A DNA stretch of 64,000 nt from a virus: IMG/VR virus record IMGVR_UViG_3300044977_000123, positions 1-64,000 of that record, one strand, 5' to 3'. Under the pieces are notes generated by a model that saw nothing but the letters and a program-made list of their open reading frames with translations, did not search any database and was not told the DNA's origin. Within the stretch, counting starts at the first letter, position 1. Each line of letters starts with the position of its first letter. Made by a program: the position numbers and the translations under genes. Shown piece by piece: positions 40,974 through 49,832 of the stretch.

Positions 40974-41008
40974 CCGCAGCCCCCGCCCGACCTGGACGGG
41001 GGCTGCGG
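40974..41008 (+). terminator. bidirectional hairpin terminator
   Basis: 12-bp perfect stem (40974-40985 with 40997-41008), 11-base loop, between two convergent genes. Typical actinobacterial terminator without a U-tract. Confidence 0.75.
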
Positions 41009-41016
41009 GGTGACGG

Positions 41017-42396
41017 TCAGCCGGCGATGGCCAGCTCGGTGCGTGTGCGGTGAAGGAGGTCCTGGACGGGGATCTCGGCCTTCCAGCGCCTCAGGGCGGC
41101 GGTGTAGTCCCGCACATAGTCCAGGGCGCGCGTGGACTGCACCCGCGACAGGATGTCGACGGCCCGATGCCCCATGTCCAGCCCCTCGTCGAGACGTCCG
41201 GCCTGCAGGTGCGCGGAGCCTACGATAGCGAACCGCATCCCCACCGACCGCGTGAAAACATCGGCCGACATGGTGGCCGCACGGTCGTTCCAAGCAAGCG
41301 CCTCGGCAGGCCGGTGCAGGTCGCGGAACACCTCGGTCGTGTCGGCGGACATTCGGGCATGGGTCATGTAGCTGATCCACGCGGGCTCACCGTCGGGATG
41401 CTCCTCGGCCCGATCCAGCAGCTGCTCGCACTGCGCGACCGCTTTCGCCGCCGCGCGGGCGTCGCCGGCCCGGCCATGCGCACGGGCCTCGATCAGCCGC
41501 GTGAACGCCAGTACACGCGGTGCCGCCGTCCCCTGCGCCCGCTCGTAGGCGCCCTGGGCCATGTCAACAGCCTCCGCCGCATAGCCGCGCAACAGAGTCT
41601 GCAGCGCCATCGTCGTCAGGACATAGCCGCCCAGCTCCACATTCCCGCCAGCCCGCGCCAGAGCCAGGGCCTGGATGAAATGCCGCTGGGCGACATCGTG
41701 ATGGCCGACGTCCACAGCTGACCAGGCCGCCATCCGGGACAGCTCCGCGGTCACCGCGAACAGTTCCCCGCCGATGTCGTCGCTGTACGAGCCGTGGAGC
41801 AGCGGCGCGGCTCGGCGCTGCAGGCAGTCGGTGATCGCGCTGGCCTTCCAGTTCCCGCCGCCGTACTTGGAGTCCCAGGCGCGGGCGTCGTCCGCTGCCT
41901 GCCACAGCTCGTCGAGGTCTGCGCGGCCCACGCGGGCCCCGTCGCGGCGGGCAGTGGCTGCGGCGGCCGGCGTGACGAGCCAGCGGGTGACGGGGGTGGT
42001 GAAGGCGGCGATGGCGAAGGTCTGGCCGAGGAGTTGACGGCGGTTCACGGCGCTCCAGAAGGTGCAGGCGACGCGGACGGCGTCGGCGGGGTCCCTGGAG
42101 AAACTCAACCCCATGTCGGTGCTCGCAGCGGGGAGGCTGACCATGCCGATTTCGGTGACGGTGACCGGCCGGGAGAGTCGTTCACTGAGCGCGACGGCGA
42201 TCAGCGACGGTACCGGGTGGCGCGGCACCATGCCGTAATCCGCCCAGTTGGTGACACTCGTGTACGTGTAGCGCAGGGTCAGGCCCTGCCGCCGGCCGAG
42301 GTGGTTGACCTGCTGGGCCAGCCATGTGCGGCTGGTCTTGCTGGCCTCCAGGAGGCGCTGTAGATCCTGGTTGGGTCCTCGTTGTGCTCGTGCCAT
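41017..42396 (-). CDS. transcriptional regulator with HTH and TPR-like repeats (459 aa)
   Basis: Residues 5-60 form an XRE-like HTH (LQRLLEASKTSRTWLAQQVN ... TYTSVTNWADYG). A helical C-terminal region of about 350 residues has TPR-like repeats. This architecture is common in Streptomyces regulators (NsdA-like). GGAGG precedes ATG 42396. Divergent from the sugar cassette, so it may control it. Confidence 0.75.
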   Translation of the reverse strand: MARAQRGPNQDLQRLLEASKTSRTWLAQQVNHLGRRQGLTLRYTYTSVTNWADYGMVPRHPVPSLIAVALSERLSRPVTVTEIGMVSLPAASTDMGLSFSRDPADAVRVACTFWSAVNRRQLLGQTFAIAAFTTPVTRWLVTPAAAATARRDGARVGRADLDELWQAADDARAWDSKYGGGNWKASAITDCLQRRAAPLLHGSYSDDIGGELFAVTAELSRMAAWSAVDVGHHDVAQRHFIQALALARAGGNVELGGYVLTTMALQTLLRGYAAEAVDMAQGAYERAQGTAAPRVLAFTRLIEARAHGRAGDARAAAKAVAQCEQLLDRAEEHPDGEPAWISYMTHARMSADTTEVFRDLHRPAEALAWNDRAATMSADVFTRSVGMRFAIVGSAHLQAGRLDEGLDMGHRAVDILSRVQSTRALDYVRDYTAALRRWKAEIPVQDLLHRTRTELAIAG

Positions 42397-42594
42397 TGCC
42401 GACCTCCGGGGCCGCACTTTCGGGCTACCGAGCGTAGGCCAATCCGTGGGCGCGCGTGCGGGGTCTGCGAGGAGTTTGCCCCCGTGTTTGCGTGTCCCCA
42501 GGTTACGGGTCGGCGGTTTCCTGATGGTCCGACCGGCTCCCGTACCGTGCTCCAGCCGGCCGCCTCACATCACTTCCAGAGGAGATCACGGCTG

Positions 42595-43599
42595 ATGGAA
42601 AACGTACTGGTCACGGGTGGTGCCGGGTTCATCGGCTCGCACTTCGTCAAGCAGCTGCTGCGAGCCGACGACGTCGCCACCGTGACGGTCCTCGACGCCC
42701 TCACCTACGCCGGACACATCCACAACCTCGGCGAGGCCTTCCTGTCGCCGAAGCTCGCCTTCGTCGAGGGCAACATCCTTGACCGGCCGCTCGTCGAGCA
42801 GCTCGTCGCCCGGCACGACAGCGTGGTGCACTTCGCCGCCGAGTCCCACGTCGACCGCAGCTTCTACGCGGCAGGGACGTTCCTCGCCACCAACGTGCTC
42901 GGCACCCAGGTCCTCCTGGACGCGGCCCAGCGCCACGGCGTCGAGCGCTTCGTCCACGTCTCCACCGACGAGGTCTACGGCCCGCTCCTCACCGGGTCGG
43001 CCGCCGAGGACGCCCCGCTGCGCCCCTCCGTGCCGTACGCCGCATCCAAGGCCGCCTCCGACCTGATCGCACTGTCGTACTGGCAGACCTACGGCGTGCC
43101 GGTGTGCGTCACCCGCTCGTCCAACAACTACGGGCCGAACCAGCACCCCGAGAAAATCATCCCGCTGTTCGCGACACGGCTCCTCAAAGGCGAGCCCGTC
43201 ACCCTCCACGGCCAGGGCCAGCACATCAGGAACTGGGTGCACGTCACCGACAACTGCGCCGGCATCGAACTCGTCCTGCGCGACGGCATCCCCGGCGAGG
43301 CCTACAACCTGGGCGGCGGCACCGATCTGACGAGCCGCGAACTCACCGCGCTGATCCTCGACGCCTGCGGAGCCGACTGGGACCAGGTGACCTACATCCC
43401 GGACCGGCCCGCGAACGACGTGCGCTACTCCATGGACTGGTGCAAAGCCGCCGCTCTCGGCTACAAGCCAACCCAGGACCTGCAGGAGGGGCTGGCGCAG
43501 ACCGTGGAGTGGTACCGCGCGCACCCGGACCGTTGGGCGCCCCAACTGCGCAAGCCCGGCGCACAGCTCCAGCTGTCCGCTCCGACCCCAGGAAGGTGA
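42595..43599 (+). CDS. rmlB: dTDP-glucose 4,6-dehydratase (RmlB-like)
   Basis: 334 aa, normal for RmlB. NAD-binding VTGGAGFIGSHFV at the N-terminus, FAAESHVDRS, STDEVYGPL (the Asp-Glu pair that performs dehydration), catalytic Tyr/Lys in YAASKAASD, and RSSNNYGPNQHPEKIIPLF. Converts NDP-glucose (usually dTDP) to the 4-keto-6-deoxy sugar. AGAGGAG before ATG 42595. The thymidylyltransferase RmlA is not in the window, so the host must supply dTDP-glucose. Confidence 0.92.
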   Translation: MENVLVTGGAGFIGSHFVKQLLRADDVATVTVLDALTYAGHIHNLGEAFLSPKLAFVEGNILDRPLVEQLVARHDSVVHFAAESHVDRSFYAAGTFLATNVLGTQVLLDAAQRHGVERFVHVSTDEVYGPLLTGSAAEDAPLRPSVPYAASKAASDLIALSYWQTYGVPVCVTRSSNNYGPNQHPEKIIPLFATRLLKGEPVTLHGQGQHIRNWVHVTDNCAGIELVLRDGIPGEAYNLGGGTDLTSRELTALILDACGADWDQVTYIPDRPANDVRYSMDWCKAAALGYKPTQDLQEGLAQTVEWYRAHPDRWAPQLRKPGAQLQLSAPTPGR

Positions 43600-43604
43600 C
43601 GACG

Positions 43605-44741
43605 ATGAACGCAGCAACCAGTCAGGCAGCCGTCAACGCCAAGCCCTTCATCCACGGCCCGGAGGCCGATGCGGTGGCCGCAGTGCTGGCCGAGGGCCAG
43701 TACGGGCACAGTCGGGAGACGGAACGGTTCGAGCAGGAGCTCGCCCGGTTCCTCCAGGTGCCCGACGTCGTCGCGGTGACCTCGGGCACCGACGCCCTCC
43801 ACATCGCGCTCCTCGCGGCAGGCGTCCGGCCGGGCGACGAGGTCGTCGTGCCCTCGATGACGTTCTGTGCGAGCGTGCAGGCGATCCTGATGTGCGGCGC
43901 GGTCCCGCGCTTCGCCGACGTCGACCCCGACGCCCTGTGCGTGACCTCCCGCACCGTCACCGAGGCGATCACCCCGGCCACCAGGGCGGTCATGCCCGTG
44001 CTGTACGGCGGTCGCGCCGTTGACTTGGGCGACATCGCCGACACCCTGACCGACCGGGGCATCGTGATCGTCGAGGACGCCGCGCAAGCGTTCGGCTCCC
44101 GCTGCGGCCCCGTGCGGGTCGGCGGCCGCCCGCAGGTGACGACGTGCTTCAGCTTCGGCCCGATCAAGCAGCTCACCTGCGGCCAGGGCGGCGCGATCGT
44201 GCCCCGCACCGAGCAGGAGGCGGCTACGGTCCGGAGCCTGCGCCTGCTCGGCATTGTCCAGCCCCAGGGCGAACGCCTGCGGACCACGACCTACACGGTC
44301 GAGCAGGCTGGCCTGCGGGCCCCACTGTCCGGCATCAACGCGGCGATCGGCCGCGTCCAGCTGGCCCGGTTCGCGGAGCTGGAGGCCAAGCGCAGGAACC
44401 TGTGGCGCGCCTACGCTGCCCGACTGACCGAGGTGGACGGCGTCGCCCTGGTGGACGTGGACATCGACCGCACGGTGCCGTTCAACTGCGTGGTCCGCGT
44501 CCCGGACCGCGACACCGTCTTCGGGTACATGCGCGACCGGGGCATCGGCGTCGGGGTCCACTACCCGCCGAACCACCTGCAGCCCGCATTCGCCCGCTGG
44601 CACCGGCCCCTGCCCGTGACCGAGACCATCGCCGAGGAGATCATGAGCCTGCCGTTCCACCCCGCCATGGACGAGACCGACACCCAGTCGGTGGTCTCGG
44701 CACTCGCCGACGCACTGCACCACACCGGGGCCGGCCGATGA
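43605..44741 (+). CDS. DegT/DnrJ/EryC1-family sugar aminotransferase
   Basis: 378 aa, usual length. PLP-fold type I: VVAVTSGTDALHIALLAAG, DEVVVPSMTF, VIVEDAAQAFGSR (PLP-binding Asp), and CFSFGPIKQLTCGQGG with the Schiff-base lysine. Adds an amino group to the 4-keto sugar made by the upstream enzyme (C4 or, after isomerisation, C3). Five bases after the dehydratase stop and coupled by ATGA to the formyltransferase. Confidence 0.9.
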   Translation: MNAATSQAAVNAKPFIHGPEADAVAAVLAEGQYGHSRETERFEQELARFLQVPDVVAVTSGTDALHIALLAAGVRPGDEVVVPSMTFCASVQAILMCGAVPRFADVDPDALCVTSRTVTEAITPATRAVMPVLYGGRAVDLGDIADTLTDRGIVIVEDAAQAFGSRCGPVRVGGRPQVTTCFSFGPIKQLTCGQGGAIVPRTEQEAATVRSLRLLGIVQPQGERLRTTTYTVEQAGLRAPLSGINAAIGRVQLARFAELEAKRRNLWRAYAARLTEVDGVALVDVDIDRTVPFNCVVRVPDRDTVFGYMRDRGIGVGVHYPPNHLQPAFARWHRPLPVTETIAEEIMSLPFHPAMDETDTQSVVSALADALHHTGAGR

Positions 44742-45379
44742 GACTCGCAGCCGTACTCGGCAAAGGCACCCTCGCAGCCCACGCCTGCGACGTCATCGCC
44801 GCAATGCCCGACACCGTCCTGGACACCGTGGTCCCGAGCGCAGACGAGCCCGACTGGGACATGCGCCTGTCCGACCACGTGGCCGCACGCTGGCCCGACA
44901 TCCGCATCGTGCACTCCGGGGACTGGCGCGAACTGGAGCCGGGTCGCTGCGGCTTGGTGTTCAGCGTCCTGTACGACCGGATCATCGGCCGCAGCCTCAT
45001 CGACGCCACCGAGCAGATCATCAACTGTCACCCGGGCCGACTGCCCCAGTACCGGGGCGCTCGCCCCGTGAACTGGGCGCTGCACAACGGCGAGCAGCTG
45101 CACGGCATCACGATCCACTCCATCGACCCCGGCATCGACTCCGGGCCGGTCCTCGCCGAAGCCCTGTTCTCGATCTGGCCGGACATCGACGAGGTCCAGG
45201 ATGTGTGGCAGCGGTCCATGGAGCACGGACGGCTCCTCATCTCGGACACGCTGCCCAGGCTCGACCGCATCGTGCCCCGCCCCCAGGACGGGACGCAGGC
45301 CGTAACCCACTACATGCGGGACAACGGCCTGCTCGGCGACCGCAGCGACTGGACCAGGTCCCTCTCCACCGGCCGCTGA
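44738..45379 (+). CDS. N10-formyl-THF-dependent sugar N-formyltransferase
   Basis: 213 aa. INCHPGRLPQYRGARPVNWA gives the catalytic Asn and His; GITIHSIDPGIDSGPVL supplies the catalytic Asp. This is the fold of methionyl-tRNA and sugar formyltransferases; the short length and the aminotransferase partner favour an amino-sugar substrate. The product would be a formamido-dideoxyhexose nucleotide (Qui4NFo or Qui3NFo type). Start ATG 44738 overlaps the aminotransferase stop. Confidence 0.85.
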   Translation: MRLAAVLGKGTLAAHACDVIAAMPDTVLDTVVPSADEPDWDMRLSDHVAARWPDIRIVHSGDWRELEPGRCGLVFSVLYDRIIGRSLIDATEQIINCHPGRLPQYRGARPVNWALHNGEQLHGITIHSIDPGIDSGPVLAEALFSIWPDIDEVQDVWQRSMEHGRLLISDTLPRLDRIVPRPQDGTQAVTHYMRDNGLLGDRSDWTRSLSTGR

Positions 45380-45386
45380 CTGATCC

Positions 45387-46553
45387 TCACCGGATTGCGG
45401 CGTCCAGCAGGACATCGACGAGCCGGTCCGCCGCATCGGGCCGCCCCTGCGACCGAGCCCGCTCCGCCATGACGGTGCGGCGCTCCGGCTCGGCCAGCAG
45501 CGGCGCCAGTGCAGCCCGCAGGACGTCCCCGTTCACCTCCCCGAGCAGCGCGATCGCAGCGCCTGCCCGGTGGAGGTGCTCCGCGTTGTGGGTCTGCTCG
45601 TTGCCCGCAGAGCTGGCGAGGGGAATCAGGACGGCGGCCTTGCCGAGCGCGGTCAGTTCGGCGATCGTGCCCGCACCGCTGCGCGACACCACCACATCGG
45701 CCAGCGCCAGGACATCAGGGAGCTCCGGGCCGACATAGCCCGTGAGCAGGTACCGCGACGCCAGGCCCGGCGCCAGGCTGCTTGTGCGGTCGCGCAGGCC
45801 GGCCAGGTTGCCCGGCCCGCACTGGTGGACGACATTCGCCTGTGCGAGGAGCCACGGCAGGATGCTGCTCACGAGCGTGTTGATCTGCTGCGACCCCTGG
45901 GCGCCACCAGTGACGTAGACCGTAGGCAGCGACAGGTTGAACCCGTACAGGCCCAATGCCTCGACCGCCTTGCCGGGCCGGCCGGTGAAGACCTCCGGCC
46001 GCACCGGGTTCCCCGTGACGACTGCGCTGGCGCGTACGGACTCCGTGAGCAGCGCCAGTGTCGACTCGGAGGAGACCGCGACTCTGGTGGCGACACGCGT
46101 CAGTGCCCGGTTCGCCAGACCCAGGCGGACAGTCTGCTCGTGAATGACGAGCGGCACCCGGCACATCCTTGCGGCCAGCCCGATCGGGACGGCAACGTAC
46201 CCGCCGGTGGCGAGTATGACGTCCGGCTTGAACGCGGCGACGATCGAGCGGGCCTGGGCGACACCCAGCGGCACCCGGCCCATGTCCTTGACGTTCGCTG
46301 GCGAGGCGAGCTTCAGTGGGTTGCTGGACCGTCGGATCTTGCCCGTGGCGACCGGGGCGAAGCGGATGCCCTCTGCTGCGGCGACGCGGGACTCCAGGCT
46401 GTTGGCGACGCCCACCCATAGGACGTCCACGGGCCTGCCTTCGGCGGCGAGTCGGCCTTGGAGGGCTCGTACGGCTGTGAGTGCCGGGTAGGTGTGGCCG
46501 CCGGTGCCGCCGCCGGTGACGATCAAGCGGAAGGTCCGCGAGTCAAGGTTCAC
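45387..46553 (-). CDS. MurG-like glycosyltransferase (GT28)
   Basis: 388 aa, slightly longer than host MurG. GGGTGGHTYPALTAVRAL (lipid/acceptor loop), GGAQGSQQINTLV (nucleotide domain), VSRSGAGTIAELTALGKAAV and NEQTHNAEHLHRAGAA (donor-binding motifs). MurG adds GlcNAc to lipid I; family members also glycosylate other lipid-linked acceptors. Tail to tail with the formyltransferase (7 bases apart), so it is not in the same operon but very likely uses or protects against its product. GTG start. Confidence 0.85.
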   Translation of the reverse strand: MNLDSRTFRLIVTGGGTGGHTYPALTAVRALQGRLAAEGRPVDVLWVGVANSLESRVAAAEGIRFAPVATGKIRRSSNPLKLASPANVKDMGRVPLGVAQARSIVAAFKPDVILATGGYVAVPIGLAARMCRVPLVIHEQTVRLGLANRALTRVATRVAVSSESTLALLTESVRASAVVTGNPVRPEVFTGRPGKAVEALGLYGFNLSLPTVYVTGGAQGSQQINTLVSSILPWLLAQANVVHQCGPGNLAGLRDRTSSLAPGLASRYLLTGYVGPELPDVLALADVVVSRSGAGTIAELTALGKAAVLIPLASSAGNEQTHNAEHLHRAGAAIALLGEVNGDVLRAALAPLLAEPERRTVMAERARSQGRPDAADRLVDVLLDAAIR

Positions 46554-46696
46554 GAGGACACGCTAGCGGGACGCGCGACGGCTATTCGCGATAGACGCGG
46601 ACCCGCAGGCCCGGCATGATGCGCCGCACCAACATCGACAGAGGGGGCGGAGTGAGCAAGCGCGACTCGATCTGGGACTGAGCAGCATCCGGGCGT

Positions 46697-46721
46697 CCGC
46701 CACCTGGGACTGAGGTGGCGG
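46697..46721 (+). terminator. hairpin in 46.55-46.82 kb gap
   Basis: 9-bp stem around a 7-base loop (CGCCACCT with AGGTGGCG as core). The gap 46554-46816 holds no convincing gene: a 9-codon reading frame after GAGGGGGCG (about 46653) may be a leader. CTGGGACTGAG occurs twice around the hairpin. Confidence 0.45.
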
Positions 46722-46816
46722 GCGCTTCTGCATGCCACGGTCCGCCTGGATCCGCGCGCACGTTCAGCCGGACAGTTCCTGACAGTCCCGGACGGCGGCG
46801 GGTGCATCCTGGTGCG

Positions 46817-47137
46817 ATGAGCGAGCAGCCCGACCGCGACGAGGCCACCGGCCACACCTACCGCGACAAGGTCAACGCGCCGCTGCGCCCCGAGACCATT
46901 GCGGCGCTGAACGAGCGGCTCGCCAGCGGCGACTACCCGGTGACGCTGATCGGCTGCGAGGCCGCGGGCTTCACCGCCCCGCCGGGCCGCATCGAGATCA
47001 TCTATGCCACGCGTGCGACGACGTACGCGCAGGAGGTGCTCGCCGAACTCGGCATCCACGCGCCGACCAGCGAGACTGAACTGGATGCGCTGATCGAGCG
47101 GGTGTCCCGGCTCATTCAGGACGCCGCCGAGGACTGA
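46817..47137 (+). CDS. hypothetical protein (106 aa)
   Basis: Two-domain feel: beta strands (DYPVTLIGCEAAGFTAPPG) then a C-terminal helix (ELDALIERVSRLIQ). No clear ribosome site. Family unknown. Confidence 0.6.
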   Translation: MSEQPDRDEATGHTYRDKVNAPLRPETIAALNERLASGDYPVTLIGCEAAGFTAPPGRIEIIYATRATTYAQEVLAELGIHAPTSETELDALIERVSRLIQDAAED

Positions 47138-47186
47138 GCATGGCGAAGGCCCCGACCGGGATGGCCGGGGCCTCACACATGCCCGG

Positions 47187-47851
47187 CTACAGCTTCGCCA
47201 ACGGCGACCGCTGCCCTTTCCCGAGCCCGCGCAGTTCCTCCCAGTCGACGGTCTTCCGCCGGCGCGGGATCGCGTCGACGTCCCCGCTGCGTCGTAGATC
47301 GGCACGTCGACCGCGCCCGCCTTCGACGTCCCGAACTGGACTTCCCACGAGTCCACTGCCTTGACCCAGCCCAGGCGCACCACGTGATCGAAGTCCGCGC
47401 GCCGGATGCCGAGGCGGACGGCTGCCTGCTCTGGCCCCAGAGGCGTCTCCTGCGCGACGAGCCCGGCCACGCCTTTGCGGCGGCACAGGCGCTCGACCTG
47501 CATGGGGTGGAGCAGCGTCGGACTGGAGCCGAGCCGGGTCAGCAGCCCGCGACGGACGAACCGTTCGACCGTCCACGCCTTGACAATCATCGGCCCGTTC
47601 GGCGGATTCGGAGTTCCGAGAGCCGCAGCAATCAGGCCGGCTGCGTGGTGGGTGCCGACCGGCTGCGGTAGCGCCCGCGCGATCTTCTCGGCGTTCATGG
47701 CCTCGACGGTGGCGCGCAGCCACGTCGTCTCGGAGGCGTCTGGTGGCGGGATGAGCTTCGCGTGCCGGGCCCACGTGAACTGGGCGTCGGTGACGTGCAG
47801 CAGCTTCGCTGCCTGGAACGGGTGGTACTCGGCGAGACGGCCGCGCGGCAT
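47187..47851 (-). pseudogene. frameshifted DNA-binding-like protein (about 220 aa when repaired)
   Basis: AAGGAGCAG before ATG 47851. The first 190 residues (AEYHPFQAAKLLHVTDAQFT ... AVDSWEVQFGTSKAG, VPIYDAA) read in one frame and contain two HTH-like stretches. The expected ending, AIPRRRKTVDWEELRGLGKG followed by QRSPLAKL, lies in another frame ending at 47187. One added or two removed bases near 47285-47290 (a GGGG run) would join them. It could be a true pseudogene or a sequencing error. Confidence 0.65.
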
Positions 47852-47903
47852 GGCTGCTCCTTCGGTCGGGGTGCTGCCGAAGGTGACACAAGATCTTAAA
47901 GTA

Positions 47904-47909
47904 TGTCAA
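47904..47909 (-). promoter_or_regulatory. perfect -35 hexamer TTGACA
   Basis: On the minus strand TTGACA stands in an AT-rich stretch upstream of the 47851 start. The -10 at the proper distance (TCACCT) is poor, so this is only a partial promoter call. Confidence 0.35.
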
Positions 47910-47983
47910 TACGGTTCAGATGATGATGAATTGGACACGTACACCCCTACTGCGGGCGCGCGGAAACGGGGCGAGACACAGCG

Positions 47984-48014
47984 ATGCCCGGCCCGAGACT
48001 TGCGGGCCGGGCAT
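47984..48014 (-). terminator. 12-bp stem terminator
   Basis: Perfect stem 47984-47995 with 48003-48014, 7-base loop, 14 bases after the stop of the HTH gene at 48028. Typical GC-rich terminator. Confidence 0.7.
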
Positions 48015-48027
48015 TGGAGAGGGTGGG

Positions 48028-48342
48028 CTACTCGGCGGCAGGCTCGGCGGCGGGCTTCTTGCGCGGCCTGGTGCCCCAGGCTCCGGTGTGGCCGCGCTCG
48101 ATGTCTTGGACGGTTCCAAGTGAGACGCCGAGTTGCGCGGCGATCTTCCGGTAGGACACGCCTTGTCCGCGCAGCTCCAGTACGACGTTGCGGCGCAGCT
48201 CTCGCAGACGCGGGGCCCGTTCGGCTTGATCGGCGAGCACCTGACTGATGGCGAGCGCGCGTAGATGCGGGTCCGGCATGGCTTCCAGCTCGGACAAGGC
48301 GTCAAACACCCGTCGTGCCTCCTCAGTTACGTCTCTGGTCAC
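48028..48342 (-). CDS. HTH regulator (104 aa)
   Basis: Residues 35-80 (ERAPRLRELRRNVVLELRG ... SYRKIAAQLGVSLGTVQDIE) form an HTH of sigma-4/resolvase type with a Lys/Pro/Glu tail. AAAGGGG before GTG 48342. The imperfect palindrome around 48379-48394 (GTATG...CATAC) is a candidate operator shared with the divergent transfer operon. Confidence 0.75.
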   Translation of the reverse strand: MTRDVTEEARRVFDALSELEAMPDPHLRALAISQVLADQAERAPRLRELRRNVVLELRGQGVSYRKIAAQLGVSLGTVQDIERGHTGAWGTRPRKKPAAEPAAE

Positions 48343-48432
48343 GCCCGGACCCCTTTCACGGGCGAGCCACTTCCCATGAGCGTATGGCATGGCATACAGT
48401 CAGTGGAAGGTAGCCCGCGCTACCAACGCAAA

Positions 48433-48473
48433 ATGGCCCGGGCCGGCGCTCGCAACGCCACATGGCCCGGGCC
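48433..48473 (+). repeat. two ATGGCCCGGGCC direct repeats before the transfer operon
   Basis: 12-mers at 48433-48444 and 48462-48473, each containing the palindrome GGCCCGGGCC, 29 bases start to start; a small hairpin GGTAGC/GCTACC lies just upstream. They sit in the leader of the 48514 gene and may be operators. Confidence 0.45.
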
Positions 48474-48513
48474 AGACCCACCTCTCGCCGCTAAGCCTTC
48501 GAGGAGAGTCCAA

Positions 48514-48708
48514 GTGCAGAGTACCCAGCACGTCCCCGCCAGCACAGATGCCCCGCGTGTCCCGCTGCGTCGCCGGATCCCCGGCGCGACGCTCGCCAAG
48601 CCCGGCCCGCGCCCGACGCCGCCGCAGCAGCGCCTCACCGCCCGGCCGATCCCCCGCGACCTGTGGGACGAGCACCACGCCTTCCGCGCGTTCGGCGACC
48701 CGGCATGA
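48514..48708 (+). CDS. small Pro/Arg-rich protein (64 aa)
   Basis: GAGGAGAG before GTG. Low-complexity N-terminus then RPIPRDLWDEHHAFRAFG. First gene of the rightward transfer block. Unknown family. Confidence 0.55.
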   Translation: MQSTQHVPASTDAPRVPLRRRIPGATLAKPGPRPTPPQQRLTARPIPRDLWDEHHAFRAFGDPA

Positions 48709-48902
48709 CCGAGCAGACTCTCCCGGGCCAGCTCAGCATCGACGACGCCCTCGCCCCGCCCTACGCGGTGGCCCGAGCCGAGGCAACGGACCGGAGCGAC
48801 CGGCTCAACGGCCGCATCCCGACCGCGCCCTGGCATGCGGCCAGCATGAACCGGGCGCAGGTCACCGCCGCGCTCGCCAGCAGCGAGGACGATGCGCTGT
48901 GA
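48705..48902 (+). CDS. hypothetical protein (65 aa)
   Basis: ATGA overlap upstream, GTGA downstream. LPGQLSIDDALAPPYAVARA is typical of small Streptomyces plasmid proteins of unknown role. Confidence 0.55.
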   Translation: MTEQTLPGQLSIDDALAPPYAVARAEATDRSDRLNGRIPTAPWHAASMNRAQVTAALASSEDDAL

Positions 48903-49207
48903 CCGCCGACAGCACCCACACCAACACTCGCGAGCAGGCCAACGACGAGCCGCGCGAGCGGACCGAGCCGACGGCCGACAGTGCCATCATCATCGCCGCG
49001 TTCGCCGCTGCTCTCCGCGCCTACGCCGACGCCGCGAACACCCCCGGCGTGGCCCCCGACATCCGCCTCAACGTCCAGAACCCCAGCCGATGGGACCCGT
49101 TCCCGATCGCCGACGTACTCCTCGACACCGGAGCCCTGGCGACGCTCACCGCACGCCTCGCCGTCCTCACCCGGCAAGCCGAACGCGCCCGCACGCAGCA
49201 GGCGTAA
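48899..49207 (+). CDS. hypothetical protein (102 aa)
   Basis: Acidic N-terminus, then Ala-rich helices (IIIAAFAAALRAYADAANTP). Coupled to the previous gene by GTGA. The following 117 bases have no gene. Confidence 0.5.
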   Translation: MTADSTHTNTREQANDEPRERTEPTADSAIIIAAFAAALRAYADAANTPGVAPDIRLNVQNPSRWDPFPIADVLLDTGALATLTARLAVLTRQAERARTQQA

Positions 49208-49324
49208 CCCCCAGACGACCGGGCCCGCCGCCGTTCCCCCACGGGGCGCGGGTCCGGTCACCCACCCCGGCCGGGACCGAGGGTCACACCGGTCCCGGCC
49301 GGCACCAACCAAGGAAGGACCGCC

Positions 49325-49519
49325 ATGCGCCCGTTCAAGGAGACCGCCGCCAAGGCCATCGACGCGACCGCATCCGCACTCCACAGCGTTGGCGCGACCG
49401 TCTACGGCCAGACCAGCAGCGAAGCCGCAGACGCCCTCGCCAACACGTTCCTCGCACCCATCCGAAGCCGCGTCGACACCAGCTGCGACTGCGACACCTA
49501 CGGCCGCCCCAACCATTGA
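49325..49519 (+). CDS. small hypothetical protein (64 aa)
   Basis: AAGGAAGGA before ATG. Ala-rich helix then SCDCDTYGRPNH, a Cys/Asp/His end. Unknown. Confidence 0.5.
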   Translation: MRPFKETAAKAIDATASALHSVGATVYGQTSSEAADALANTFLAPIRSRVDTSCDCDTYGRPNH

Positions 49520-49548
49520 CCCCGCGACACCAACCGGAAGTGAGTGCC

Positions 49549-49830
49549 ATGAAGCGCCTCGGCCCCACATGGACCGTCACCTGGCCCACTCGACCGTCCG
49601 GCCTGTACACGGAGATGGTCCATGCCGCCGATGCGACCGATGCGGTCCGTGTCGCCTCCGAGCATCCCTGGCCGACGGCGCCCGGCTCCACCGTCGCGTT
49701 CGACTACGCGCCGTCGGTCTGGCGCGTCCGGCGCCCGTACCGGTGGCGCTCCCGCCATGTCCAGGGGCCGATGTTTCCCGACGCGATCTTGGGCCTCGTT
49801 GCCTTCACGCCGCTGCCGGAAGGGGCCTGA
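49549..49830 (+). CDS. hypothetical protein (93 aa)
   Basis: Trp-rich beta sequence (LGPTWTVTWPTRPSGLYTEM). CCGGAAG precedes the ATG weakly. Part of the transfer operon. Confidence 0.55.
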   Translation: MKRLGPTWTVTWPTRPSGLYTEMVHAADATDAVRVASEHPWPTAPGSTVAFDYAPSVWRVRRPYRWRSRHVQGPMFPDAILGLVAFTPLPEGA

Positions 49831-49832
49831 CC

